Source: Pseudogulbenkiania sp. MAI-1
Lineage (GTDB): Bacteria; Pseudomonadota; Gammaproteobacteria; Burkholderiales; Chromobacteriaceae
Assembly (NCBI RefSeq): GCF_000527175.1
Contig: NZ_AZUR01000001.1
Location: 717,011-781,010, forward strand
DNA length: 64,000 bases
Direction of reading: 5' to 3'
Part shown: piece by piece, positions 40,776 to 49,188 of the stretch
Layout: each line of letters begins with the position of its first letter
Numbering within the stretch: position 1 is the first letter of the stretch
Notes under the pieces: model-generated
Database searches by the model: none
The model's input: the letters and a program-made list of their open reading frames with translations, nothing else
Told to the model about the DNA's origin: nothing
Position numbers and translations under genes: made by a program

Positions 40776-42020
40776 CTACAGATCCTGCCCCTCGACGATG
40801 CCGTCGTGGGTGGCGGAATGCCTGGGCAGGATCAGGTTCAGTACGATCGCCAACAGCGAGCACAGGCCGACGCCGGCCAGTCCGAACGAGCCCAGCTTCA
40901 GCTCCAGCCCGCCGATGCCGGCGGTCAGCACCACCGAGATGATCACCAGGTTGCGCGGCTCCATCAGGTCGACCTTGGCTTCGATCAGCGTTTTCAGGCC
41001 GATCGAGGCGATGGTGCCGAACAGCAGTACCATGATGCCGCCCATCACCGGCATCGGGATCGACTGCAACAGCGCGTTGAACTTGCCGAAGAAGGCCATG
41101 GCGATGGCGAACAGCGCCGCCCAGGTCATCACCACCGGGTTGAAGTTGCGCGTGATCATCACCGCGCCGGTGACCTCGGCGTAGGTGGTCACCGGCGGGC
41201 CGCCGATCAGGCCGGCCAGGCACACACCCAGGCCGTCGCCGCTCAGCGTGCGGTGCAGGCCGGGGGTCTGGGTGTAGTCCTTGCCGGTGACGCCGCCGAT
41301 CGCCATCACGCCGCCGATGTGCTCGATGGCCGGGGCGATCGCCACCGGCAGCATGAACAGCGCCGCCGCCCAGTTCACTTCAGGGCTATGGAATTGCGGC
41401 ACCGCGAACCACGGTGCATTGGCCAGCTTGGCGAAATCGACCACGCCCAGCAGCGCCGCCACGATATAGCCGACGGTGACGCCGGCCAGGATCGGTACCA
41501 GCTTGAACATGCCGCGCGCGAAGATCGACACCACGATGGTGGTGGCGAGCGACACCGCGGCCAGCAGCAGCGAGGTCTCGTACGGCATCACCTGCTGGCC
41601 GCCGGCGCGGCCCATCGCCATGTTCGAGGCGGCGCCGGCCACGCTCAAGCCGATGATCATGATCACCGGGCCGATCACCACCGGCGGCAGCAGGCGGTTG
41701 ACCAGCTCCATGCCGCGCCACTTGACGATGGCGGCGAACACGAAGTACATGAAGCCGGCGCAGAACAGGCCGAACATGGTGGCGCCCATGCCCCAGGTCT
41801 GCATCGAGTAGATGATCGGGCCGATGAAGGCGAACGAGGAGCCGAGGAAGATCGGCACCTGGCGGCCGGTGGTGAGCTGGAACAGCAAGGTGCCGAGGCC
41901 GGCGCCCAGCAGGGCCATGGCCGGGTTGAGCCCGGTGAGCAGTGGCACCAGCACCAGGGCGCCGAAGGCGACGAACAGGATCTGGGCTCCCGATACCGCC
42001 GTCTTGAGTTGTTGGAACAT
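40776..42020 (-). CDS. uraA: Uracil permease (NCS2 family)
   Basis: 414 residues with 14 predicted helices. NCS2 signatures: PIFLGSSFAFIGPI, LLPPVVIGPVIMIIGLSVAG and the transport motif EHIGGVMAIGGVTGKDY with the uracil-binding Glu. It imports uracil with protons. It is transcribed in the same direction as upp, which lies 144 bp upstream, so together they form a uracil salvage unit. Confidence 0.94.
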   Translation of the reverse strand: MFQQLKTAVSGAQILFVAFGALVLVPLLTGLNPAMALLGAGLGTLLFQLTTGRQVPIFLGSSFAFIGPIIYSMQTWGMGATMFGLFCAGFMYFVFAAIVKWRGMELVNRLLPPVVIGPVIMIIGLSVAGAASNMAMGRAGGQQVMPYETSLLLAAVSLATTIVVSIFARGMFKLVPILAGVTVGYIVAALLGVVDFAKLANAPWFAVPQFHSPEVNWAAALFMLPVAIAPAIEHIGGVMAIGGVTGKDYTQTPGLHRTLSGDGLGVCLAGLIGGPPVTTYAEVTGAVMITRNFNPVVMTWAALFAIAMAFFGKFNALLQSIPMPVMGGIMVLLFGTIASIGLKTLIEAKVDLMEPRNLVIISVVLTAGIGGLELKLGSFGLAGVGLCSLLAIVLNLILPRHSATHDGIVEGQDL

Positions 42021-42057
42021 GAAAGCCCCTTATTGTTAGCGTTGGGTAGTGGATTCG

Positions 42058-42166
42058 GAGCCTGTGAAGGAAACCGCCGCGCGCGGTCCTCTGCGAGCGC
42101 TCCGCAGGCGCCAAGCGGCACCGTAGCCCCGTTCAGGGATGCGCAGCCGATTCCCCACAAGCGCTC
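42058..42166. repeat. Diverged type A inverted-repeat element between upp and uraA
   Basis: The left end GAGCCTGTGAAGGAAACCGC faces a right end whose complement is GAGCGCTTGTGGGGAATCGG, similar to the ends of the elements at 6231 and 22567. The interior forms CTGCGAGCGCTCCGCAG. It runs to the upp stop codon. The GTAC core of the other copies is absent. Confidence 0.5.
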
Positions 42167-42797
42167 AGTTGTGCTTGGTGCCGAAGATCTTGTCGCCGGC
42201 GTCGCCCAGGCCCGGGATGATGTAGCCGTGCTCGTTGAGGTGGTTGTCGAGCGAGGCGGCCACGATCTGCACGTCTGGGTGCGCGGCATTGACCACCTTC
42301 ACGCCTTCCGGTGCTGCCACCATCACCACTGCCTTGATGTGCTTGCAGCCCTTGCGCTTCAACAGATCGATGGTGGCGACCATCGAGCCGCCGGTGGCCA
42401 GCATCGGGTCGATGATGATGGCGATGCGCTCGTCGAGGTTGTCGACGAATTTATCGAAGTAGGGCACCGGCTCCAGCGTCTCCTCGTTGCGGTAGAGCCC
42501 GACCACGCTGATCTTGGCCGACGGCACCAAGTCGAGCACGCCGTCCAGCATGCCGAGGCCGGCGCGCAGGATCGGCACCACGGTCACCTTCTTGCCCTTG
42601 ATCTGCTGCACCTCGATCGGGCCGCACCAGCCCTCGATGGTGACGGTCTCCAGCTCGAAGTCGCGCGTGGCCTCGTAGGCCAGGAGGCGGGCCAGCTCCT
42701 GGGTCAGCTGGCGGAATTTCATCGTGCTGATGGCGCCTTCGCGCAGCAGCCCGAGCTTGTGCTGCACCAGCGGGTGGTGCACTACGGTGATGTTCAT
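42165..42797 (-). CDS. upp: Uracil phosphoribosyltransferase
   Basis: 210 residues, standard size. Makes UMP from uracil and PRPP. The start MNITVVHHPLVQHKLGLLRE is canonical and has AAGGAAG upstream. The PRPP loop is IDPMLATGGSMVATIDLLK, and PGLGDAGDKIFGTKH is the uracil-binding end. A terminator-like hairpin lies about 18 nt upstream of the start, suggesting leader control. Confidence 0.97.
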   Translation of the reverse strand: MNITVVHHPLVQHKLGLLREGAISTMKFRQLTQELARLLAYEATRDFELETVTIEGWCGPIEVQQIKGKKVTVVPILRAGLGMLDGVLDLVPSAKISVVGLYRNEETLEPVPYFDKFVDNLDERIAIIIDPMLATGGSMVATIDLLKRKGCKHIKAVVMVAAPEGVKVVNAAHPDVQIVAASLDNHLNEHGYIIPGLGDAGDKIFGTKHN

Positions 42798-42814
42798 GCG
42801 GCTTCCTTGCTCGT

Positions 42815-42855
42815 GAAAAAACAGCCGGGGTCCCGCTTCGGGATACCGGCTGTTT
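42815..42855 (-). terminator. Terminator-like hairpin in the upp leader
   Basis: On the minus strand AAACAGCCGG pairs with CCGGCTGTTT, with an inner TCCCG/CGGGA, and is followed by a run of Ts. It stops about 18 nt before the upp ATG, too close for a promoter to fit in between. It therefore acts either as the end of the EAL gene transcript with read-through into upp, or as an attenuator. Confidence 0.7.
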
Positions 42856-42930
42856 GGCATTGTGTCCGGGAATGGCAGGGTCGCTGCCGCTCTCGCGGGA
42901 TTAAACAGGTATTTACGCCATGGCGCGATT

Positions 42931-43758
42931 TTAGCCTTTTTCCCACTGGTAAATCCATGGCAACAAACCCTCGACAGGGAGCGGGGCCGAACACAGGTAG
43001 CCCTGCACCGCGTCACAGCCGAACTCGCTCAAGAGTGCCAGGTCGGTGGTGTCTTCCAGTCCCATGGCCACGGTGAACAGGCCGTGGCTCTGCGCCAGGC
43101 GCAGGTTCTCCTGCAGGATGGCGCGCAGGTGAGGGTTGCTGCCGGCGCCGTGCACGAAGGCACGGTCGATCTTCATTGCTGAGAACTGCTCGCCGTTCAG
43201 GCGCGTGGCCACGCCGGTACCGATGCCGTATTCGTCGACCGCGACGCCGAAGCCGCGTTGGCGCAACTGGCCGAGCTGCTCCTCGGCCAGTTCCCAGTGC
43301 TGGCGCAAGGTATTCTCGGATAGCTCGAGGATCAGGCTGGATGCCGGCAGGCCGACGATGCGGCACTTGCTTTCCAGCAGGTCGGGCAGGTTGCGGTCGG
43401 TCAGCGACAGCGCCGACAGGTTGATCGACACCGCCAGGTCGTGGCCGTGGTCGAGCCAGTCGCGACAGGCGTACAGCGATTTTTCCAGGATCAGTTCGGT
43501 CAGCTCGCGGATCATGCCACGCTCTTCCATGATCGGCACGAAGGTGACCGGCGACAGCACTCCCAGCGCCGGGTGGCGCCAGCGCGCCAGCGCTTCCACC
43601 CCGATCACCTTGCGCGAGCTCAGCTCGACCACCGGCTGGAAGTAGGGCTCCAGCTGATCGTTGACCAGCGCCCGCCAGATTTCATCGATCGACATGGCGC
43701 TGGTGCTCGGTGGGTACGGTGCGCCGAGGTCTTGATAGGGCAGGAATTCGTTCGTCAT
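42931..43758 (-). CDS. EAL-domain protein, probably catalytically inactive
   Basis: 275 residues, a single EAL domain with a short N-terminal extension. The EAL signature itself is kept (GVEALARWRHP), as are the Asn in SINLSAL and Lys in MKIDRAF. The loop-6 motif DDFGTGYSS is changed to DEYGIGTGV, and the late VAEGVET motif reads VAMGLED, losing a catalytic Glu. It likely binds c-di-GMP or a partner rather than hydrolysing it. No good ribosome binding site is visible; ATG at 43758 is the conserved-looking start. Confidence 0.85.
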   Translation of the reverse strand: MTNEFLPYQDLGAPYPPSTSAMSIDEIWRALVNDQLEPYFQPVVELSSRKVIGVEALARWRHPALGVLSPVTFVPIMEERGMIRELTELILEKSLYACRDWLDHGHDLAVSINLSALSLTDRNLPDLLESKCRIVGLPASSLILELSENTLRQHWELAEEQLGQLRQRGFGVAVDEYGIGTGVATRLNGEQFSAMKIDRAFVHGAGSNPHLRAILQENLRLAQSHGLFTVAMGLEDTTDLALLSEFGCDAVQGYLCSAPLPVEGLLPWIYQWEKG

Positions 43759-43830
43759 GGCAATGGTATGGCGGATGATGCAGAAAATTCCGCCATTGTA
43801 TGACGAACGAAAAAAACTGTCTGTCGCCGA

Positions 43831-43861
43831 CGACAAAAAACCCGGCGCGTCGGCCGGGTTG
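43831..43861 (-). terminator. Terminator of grxD
   Basis: AACCCGGC and GCCGGGTT arms; the minus strand continues into TTTTTTGTCG. Confidence 0.85.
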
Positions 43862-43880
43862 TGGTGTCACAGGCGCACTA

Positions 43881-44201
43881 TCACGCCTGGGTGATGTCCT
43901 TCAGCAACTCCTGCAGTTCGCCGGACTGGTACATCTCGTACATGATGTCCGAGCCGCCGATGAACTCGCCCTTGATGTAGAGCTGCGGAATGGTCGGCCA
44001 GTTGGAGAAGTCCTTGATACCCTGGCGGATTTCCGGATCCTGCAGCACGTCGACGGTCAGAAAATCGTCCACGCCACAGGCCTTCACGATCTGCACCGCG
44101 CGCGCGGAGAAACCGCACTGAGGGAACTGGGCCGAGCCCTTCATGAACAGCACGACCGGGTTGCTGGTAACGGTTTGCTTGATGGTTTCCTGGATATCCA
44201 T
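43881..44201 (-). CDS. grxD: Monothiol glutaredoxin (Grx4 type)
   Basis: 106 residues, normal size. The CGFS active site is visible in FMKGSAQFPQCGFSARAVQI near residues 19-38, with WPTIPQLYIKGEFIGGSDI binding glutathione. It carries or senses 2Fe-2S clusters, usually with BolA. It is a single gene with its own terminator. Confidence 0.96.
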   Translation of the reverse strand: MDIQETIKQTVTSNPVVLFMKGSAQFPQCGFSARAVQIVKACGVDDFLTVDVLQDPEIRQGIKDFSNWPTIPQLYIKGEFIGGSDIMYEMYQSGELQELLKDITQA

Positions 44202-44408
44202 GGATGGCAGAATCCTTGCGTTGGTTTGAGGCTGGCCGCCGGCGAGCAGGGGGTGGGCCTGATCTTCGACGCAATACCCGAGTGTTTCAATGGGTTATTT
44301 TACGGTCAGGCCGGCAGCGGGTCAATTTGCGCCACACCGGCCCGTGGCCGCTGATCGGTTGGTCGTGGCGAACGGCAGCCCGCCACGGCCCGGCCTTCGC
44401 TACCGCCG

Positions 44409-45665
44409 CTACGCTTTCTTGCGGGTCAGCACGGCGGCGAAGAAGCCGTCGGTATTGTGTTGGTCCGGCCGCAGCGCCAGGTAGTCGCCCATCTCCAGCG
44501 GAATCTTCTGCTCGGCCAGTACGTCCGACACCGGCACCAGTTCGAAGTCCGGGTGCTCGGCGAGGAAGGCCTCGACGATCGCCTGGTTCTCCTGCGGCAG
44601 CAGGCTGCAGGTGGCGTACACCAGGCGCCCGCCGGCCTTCACCAGCCGGCTCGCCGAGGCGAGGATCGACGCCTGCTTGGCATTCAGTTCGGCCACGCTC
44701 TCCGGGCTCTGGCGAAACTTCAGGTCGGGGTTGCGGCGCAAGGTGCCCAGGCCCGAGCAGGGCGCATCCACCAGCACGCGGTCGGCCTTGCCGGCCAGGC
44801 GCTTGATACGGGTGTCGTTCTCGTGCGCGATCAGCTGCGGGTGCACGTTGGACAGGCCGGAACGCGCCTGGCGCGGCTTGAAGTTGGCAAGGCGCTTTTC
44901 CGACACGTCGAAGGCGTACAGCCGCCCGGTCGAGGCCATCTGCGCGCCCAACAGCAGCGTCTTGCCGCCGGCGCCGGCGCAGAAGTCCACCACCATCTCG
45001 CCGCGGCGCGCGCCGGTGATCAGGCCCAACAGCTGGCTGCCCTCGTCCTGTACCTCGATGCTGCCGTCCTTGAACAGCGGGTGGCGGTTGAGCGCCGGCT
45101 TGCCCTTGAGGCGGATGCCCAGCGGCGAGTACGGCGTGGGCTCGGCCTCGAAACCGTCGCGGCGCAGCGCCAGCAGCGCCTCGTCGCGCTTCATCTTCAG
45201 CGTGTTGACGCGCAGGTCGAGCGGCGCGCTCTCGATCATGCCGCGGCCCAGCGCGACGATCTGTTCCGGGGTGTTTTCCGACAGACGCTCGATCACCCAG
45301 GCCGGCAGCTCGGCCTGCACCGCCAGCTCCTCCGGCAGCGTCTTGCCCTTCAGCTCGGCTACCCACTCGCGCTCCTCCTCTTTCAGGCTGCTGCCGAACT
45401 CCTTCAGGTTCAGCCCGCGTACGCGCGCCAGCGTGGCCAGCGCCAGGCGGCGCGGGGTGGCCTTCTGCGGCGCGATCACCGCCTTGAGCTGGCTGAAGCG
45501 GCGCAGGCAGGCGAAGGCGGTTTCGGCGATGACGTGGCGGTCGTTGGCGCCAAGGTTGGCGTGCTCGCGGAAATAGGCGCTCAGCACGGCATCGGCCGGA
45601 CGATCGAAGCGGATCATCTTGCCGAGCACGGTTTCGATGTGGAAAAGCTGGGTCTGGTTGATCAT
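44409..45665 (-). CDS. RsmB/NOP-family rRNA cytosine methyltransferase
   Basis: 418 residues. The SAM-binding site is VVDFCAGAGGKTLLLGAQMA. The two cysteines of m5C enzymes are in VDAPCSGLGTLRRNPD and LVYATCSLLPQEN. The N-terminal 150 residues are helical and replace the NusB-like domain of true RsmB. Many betaproteobacteria carry such an RsmB-like enzyme; the exact 16S or 23S target is not determined. It starts 10 bp after the DUF3108 gene's low end, which runs in the same direction. Confidence 0.88.
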   Translation of the reverse strand: MINQTQLFHIETVLGKMIRFDRPADAVLSAYFREHANLGANDRHVIAETAFACLRRFSQLKAVIAPQKATPRRLALATLARVRGLNLKEFGSSLKEEEREWVAELKGKTLPEELAVQAELPAWVIERLSENTPEQIVALGRGMIESAPLDLRVNTLKMKRDEALLALRRDGFEAEPTPYSPLGIRLKGKPALNRHPLFKDGSIEVQDEGSQLLGLITGARRGEMVVDFCAGAGGKTLLLGAQMASTGRLYAFDVSEKRLANFKPRQARSGLSNVHPQLIAHENDTRIKRLAGKADRVLVDAPCSGLGTLRRNPDLKFRQSPESVAELNAKQASILASASRLVKAGGRLVYATCSLLPQENQAIVEAFLAEHPDFELVPVSDVLAEQKIPLEMGDYLALRPDQHNTDGFFAAVLTRKKA

Positions 45666-45675
45666 CGTGGTTCCG

Positions 45676-46815
45676 TTATGGGTTTTCCGACAGAGACCAG
45701 ACGGTCTTGCCGTTGATGTCGATGCGGCGGGCGCGCTGGTCGATCGTCTTGTCCTTGTCGACGCGCAGGATGCGTACCGGGAGGTTGGCGTAGTCCGGTG
45801 CCAGCCAGAATTCGGTCAGGTCGTCGCCGTTTTTGGCGCGGAACACCACCACGCGCAGCGCGCCGTGATCGGGCGGGTAGCGGGTCTCGCCGCCCGGGGC
45901 GAGGGGATAGTCGTACACCTTCTTGCCGGTGGTGATGCGCTGCCGTGGGGACAGCTGGCGGCCGCCGGTCAGCGCCAGCTGGTAGCCCAGGCTGAGAATG
46001 TCCTGGGTGCCGGGGGCGAGTTCGGCCTGCTTGTCGCCGTGGTCGCCGTAGGCGAGGGTGTTGGCGGGCCAGTCGAAGCGGGCCGATTCACGCTCGTTGT
46101 CACCGCGCCAGGCCTGGTAGGCGAGCGGGGTCAGGCCGCCCTTGCCGACGCTGCCGCGCGACTGGTAGCGCAGGCTGGGGCCGATGATCGGCGTCAGCCG
46201 CGCCTCCAGCGTGTAGCTGCCGCCGTTGCGCTGCCAGCTGATCTCGCCGTGACCGGCCATCAGGCTGCCGTAGTAGAACTGGTAGTCGACGCGCGACTGA
46301 TCGGGAAAGCGGCGCGACGAGCCGGCGGCCTTGGCCTCCAGGCCGGCGACGTCGCCCGGTTCTTCTGGCGGCGTGGCGCTGGGCTCGGTGTTGTCTCCGC
46401 TCGACGGTTTCTCCTGCGGTGCTGGTGCCGGAGTGGCGTCGGCGGCGGCCACCAAGTCTTTGGCCGCAGGAGCTCCCTGGGCGCCGGCCTCCATCTCTTT
46501 GGCGGCGGGGGCCGTTTCGGTGACGGGCGCGGAGGCGGTGTCGGCTCGGGGCGCAACCCGGGCGCGATGGCGGCGCCCGGTCGCCGGGGCTGGCGTGGAG
46601 TGCACCGCAACCAGGCCGGAGGACGGCCCTGGCGTGGCGACGGGACGTTCCGCCGTCTCCAGCGTCATTGCTTGCATCGCCACCGACAAGGGCTGCAGCT
46701 TGGCCTCGGGTGTGCTTTCGGGGGCACGGCCCGGCAGCCGGTCGGACAGCAGCACCCCCAGGTGCAGCAGCAGCGATATCGCCAGCGCGAGCAGCAGGGG
46801 ACGGTAAAGTCGCAT
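45676..46815 (-). CDS. DUF3108 domain protein with membrane anchor
   Basis: 379 residues. An N-terminal hydrophobic helix (PLLLALAISLLLHLGVLL) is followed by a long Ala/Pro/Thr-rich spacer (about 30-170) and a C-terminal DUF3108 domain (FYYGSLMAGHGEISWQRNGG, LPVRILRVDKDKTIDQRARR). The layout suggests a periplasmic domain on a stalk. The start at 46815 is poorly supported; ATG at 46893, overlapping the purN end, is an alternative. Function unknown; co-directional with purN and purM. Confidence 0.8.
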   Translation of the reverse strand: MRLYRPLLLALAISLLLHLGVLLSDRLPGRAPESTPEAKLQPLSVAMQAMTLETAERPVATPGPSSGLVAVHSTPAPATGRRHRARVAPRADTASAPVTETAPAAKEMEAGAQGAPAAKDLVAAADATPAPAPQEKPSSGDNTEPSATPPEEPGDVAGLEAKAAGSSRRFPDQSRVDYQFYYGSLMAGHGEISWQRNGGSYTLEARLTPIIGPSLRYQSRGSVGKGGLTPLAYQAWRGDNERESARFDWPANTLAYGDHGDKQAELAPGTQDILSLGYQLALTGGRQLSPRQRITTGKKVYDYPLAPGGETRYPPDHGALRVVVFRAKNGDDLTEFWLAPDYANLPVRILRVDKDKTIDQRARRIDINGKTVWSLSENP

Positions 46816-46865
46816 GGAGGTTCGAGCGGTGCGGGAGGCGAAGCGTTCCCGTCGTCCGGTGTAGC

Positions 46866-47501
46866 TCAGGCCAGCGAGGGCGAGATCAGGCATTGTCCGG
46901 CGTCCTGGGAGCGGCCCTTGACCTTGCCGTCGACGATGGCCAGCTCGCCGGCAACGAAGCGGCGCACCGCTTCCGGATAGAGCCGGTGTTCGATCTTCAG
47001 CACGCGCGCCGCCAGCGTGTCTTCGGTGTCGTCGTCCAGCACCGGCACCACGCCCTGCGACACGATCGGACCGTGGTCGAGGTCGGCGGTGACGAAGTGC
47101 ACGGTACAGCCGGCCACCTTGCAGCCCATGTCGATGGCGTGCTGGTGGGTGTGCAGGCCGGTGAAGGCCGGCAGCAGCGAGGGGTGGATGTTGAGCATGC
47201 GGCCTTCGTAGCGGCGCGTGAAGTCCGGCGTCAGGATGCGCATGAAGCCGGCCAGCACCACCAGGTCCGGGGCGTAGCTGTCGATCAGCTCGGCCAGCGC
47301 AGCGTCGAACGCCTCGCGGCTGGCGAAGGCCTTGTGGTCGAGCACGGCGGTGGGCACGCCGCGTTCGGCGGCCCAGGCCAGCCCGGCGGCGCCGGGGCGG
47401 TTGCTGATCACGGCGGCGATGCGCGCGCCGGGAATCGGCGCCTCGACGATGGCCTGCATGTTCGAGCCGCGGCCGGAAATCAGGATGACGATGTTTTTCA
47501 T
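46866..47501 (-). CDS. purN: Phosphoribosylglycinamide formyltransferase
   Basis: 211 residues. Third step of purine synthesis, formyl transfer from 10-formyl-THF to GAR. MKNIVILISGRGSNMQAIVE binds the phosphate. The catalytic Asn-His-Asp are seen in MLNIHPSLLPAFTGLHTHQ and CTVHFVTADLDHGPI. It follows purM in the same direction, 98 bp downstream. Confidence 0.96.
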   Translation of the reverse strand: MKNIVILISGRGSNMQAIVEAPIPGARIAAVISNRPGAAGLAWAAERGVPTAVLDHKAFASREAFDAALAELIDSYAPDLVVLAGFMRILTPDFTRRYEGRMLNIHPSLLPAFTGLHTHQHAIDMGCKVAGCTVHFVTADLDHGPIVSQGVVPVLDDDTEDTLAARVLKIEHRLYPEAVRRFVAGELAIVDGKVKGRSQDAGQCLISPSLA

Positions 47502-47550
47502 GGTGGTTGAGCGTAGGCAAGCGTCCTTGCCGTACAGACTACCAAAGACA

Positions 47551-47580
47551 AACGCCGCCAGCCCGTCAGCCAGCGGCGTT
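47551..47580 (-). terminator. Hairpin between purM and purN
   Basis: AACGCCGC pairs with GCGGCGTT around a 14-nt loop. The minus-strand tail TTTGTCTTTGG is only moderately T-rich, so this may be a partial terminator or an mRNA-processing hairpin. Confidence 0.55.
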
Positions 47581-47599
47581 GTGTTGCGGACGGGGACGA

Positions 47600-48637
47600 T
47601 CAGCCTACCTGGGTCTGGTGCTCGTCGCCGTTGCGCGCGCGGATTTCACCGATGCGGTACACGGTCTCGCCCTGCTCGGTCAGGAAGGCCGCCGCCTTGT
47701 CGGCGTCGGCGGCATCCACAATCACCACCATGCCGATGCCGCAGTTGAAGGTGCGGTACATTTCCTGCGCGTCGACATTGCCCTCGGCCTGCAGCCACTG
47801 GAACAGCTTCGGCAGCTCCCAGCTGTTGGCGTCGATCTGCGCCACGGTGTTTTCCGGCAGCACGCGCGGGGTGTTCTCGGTGATGCCGCCGCCGGTGATG
47901 TGGGCCATGCCCTTCACGGTGAGCTGCTGCATCAGTGCCAGGAGCGGCTTCACGTAGATGCGGGTCGGGGCGATGATGGCCTCGCGCAGCGTCTTGCCGC
48001 CGTCGAACTCGGCGTCGAGTTCCGGCTGGGCGCGTTCGATGATCTTGCGCACCAGGCTGTAGCCGTTGGAGTGCGCGCCGTTGGATTTCAGGCCCAGCAC
48101 CACATCGCCCGGCTTGATGTCGCGGCCGGTGATGACCTGGCTCTTTTCCACCACGCCGACGGCGAAACCGGCCAGGTCGTATTCGCCCACCGGGTACATG
48201 CCCGGCATCTCGGCGGTCTCACCGCCGATCAGTGCGCAACCAGCCTGCTCGCAGCCCTCGGCGATGCCCTTGATCACGTCGGTGGCCTGGGGAACGTCGA
48301 GCTTGCCGCAGGCGAAATAGTCGAGGAAGAACAGCGGTTCGGCACCCTGCACCAGGATATCGTTGACGCTCATCGCCACCAGGTCGATGCCCACGGTGTC
48401 GTGCTTGTTCCAGTCGAAGGCCAGCTTGAGCTTGGTGCCCACGCCGTCGGTACCGGAAACCAGCACCGGCTCCTGGTATTTTTTGGAGATTTCCACCAGT
48501 GCGCCGAAACCGCCGAGGCCGCCGAGGACTTCCGGGCGCATGGTGCGCTTGGCGAACGGCTTGATGTTTTCGACGAGCGCGTCGCCGGCATCGATGTCGA
48601 CGCCGGCATCACGGTAACTGAGGGACGTGGTGTTCAA
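47600..48637 (-). CDS. purM: Phosphoribosylformylglycinamidine cyclo-ligase
   Basis: 345 residues, equal to E. coli PurM. Makes AIR from FGAM with ATP. SYRDAGVDIDAGDALVENIK is the canonical start, and VSGTDGVGTKLKLAF and GGETAEMPGMYP are family motifs. The best start is TTG at 48637 with GTGAG upstream; no ATG fits the conserved beginning. The 551-bp gap upstream holds a type C repeat and no PurR box that I can see. Confidence 0.95.
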   Translation of the reverse strand: MNTTSLSYRDAGVDIDAGDALVENIKPFAKRTMRPEVLGGLGGFGALVEISKKYQEPVLVSGTDGVGTKLKLAFDWNKHDTVGIDLVAMSVNDILVQGAEPLFFLDYFACGKLDVPQATDVIKGIAEGCEQAGCALIGGETAEMPGMYPVGEYDLAGFAVGVVEKSQVITGRDIKPGDVVLGLKSNGAHSNGYSLVRKIIERAQPELDAEFDGGKTLREAIIAPTRIYVKPLLALMQQLTVKGMAHITGGGITENTPRVLPENTVAQIDANSWELPKLFQWLQAEGNVDAQEMYRTFNCGIGMVVIVDAADADKAAAFLTEQGETVYRIGEIRARNGDEHQTQVG

Positions 48638-49024
48638 GGTCAGCTCACTTTCTGTTTCGTAATCTTGCTGCGCCGCCCGGATCGGGGCTCGTGCGCGGTG
48701 GACATCGTCATGGACCGGTCGGCCCATGCCGGTGTCTGTGTTCTTCACCCCGCCAAGGCCCGCTCGTGGCGGATTCCGGAGCAGCGTCAGGTGCCGGTTC
48801 CGTTTCACCAGGCCGGGTGAAACGCATGCATCCGGGCGTCCGGTGGCAAGGGGTTTTCCGGCCGAGGCCGAAAAAAAGCGCCTGTATTTTAACCGAATTT
48901 CCGTTTGCACGCTGCCTTGCCGGCGCTTTTTTGCCGCCGCAGGCGCGTTCGGGCGTCCCGGCCGGCGCCGGCGGGTTTCACGACCCCGCCGGATCAGCGT
49001 AAAATCAGGCTTTTGACGACTCGG

Positions 49025-49164
49025 AGCCTATTTCAGTAAGCGAGCGAGCCAAAGCAGGTTGAGTGCGCCAGAAACGTAGGATGGGTGGAGCAAAGCGAAA
49101 CCCATCGCTCGATGTCTGCCGGCACTCAAGATGCAAAGGCACAGCCGTCTTAATGAAATGGGCT
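49025..49164. repeat. Long hairpin repeat element, type C copy 2, with nested repeat
   Basis: Ends AGCCTATTTCAGTAAG and CTTAATGAAATGGGCT are inverted repeats (14 of 16). Inner arms CAAAGCAGGTTGAGTGC and GCACTCAAGATGCAAAGGC extend the stem. The arms match copy 1 at 2518-2695. The loop contains a separate dispersed repeat (49075-49106). It ends 24 bp before the likely hda start. Confidence 0.75.
49075..49106. repeat. GTAGGATGGGTGGAG dispersed repeat, copy 1
   Basis: CGTAGGATGGGTGGAGCAAA followed by GCGAAACCCATC. GATGGGT and ACCCATC are inverted. The same sequence recurs at 62816-62848 and, in a longer form, at 59425-59504. It lies inside the loop of the type C element. Confidence 0.8.
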
Positions 49165-49188
49165 ACTTATTCCGGCCCTGCGCGCATT

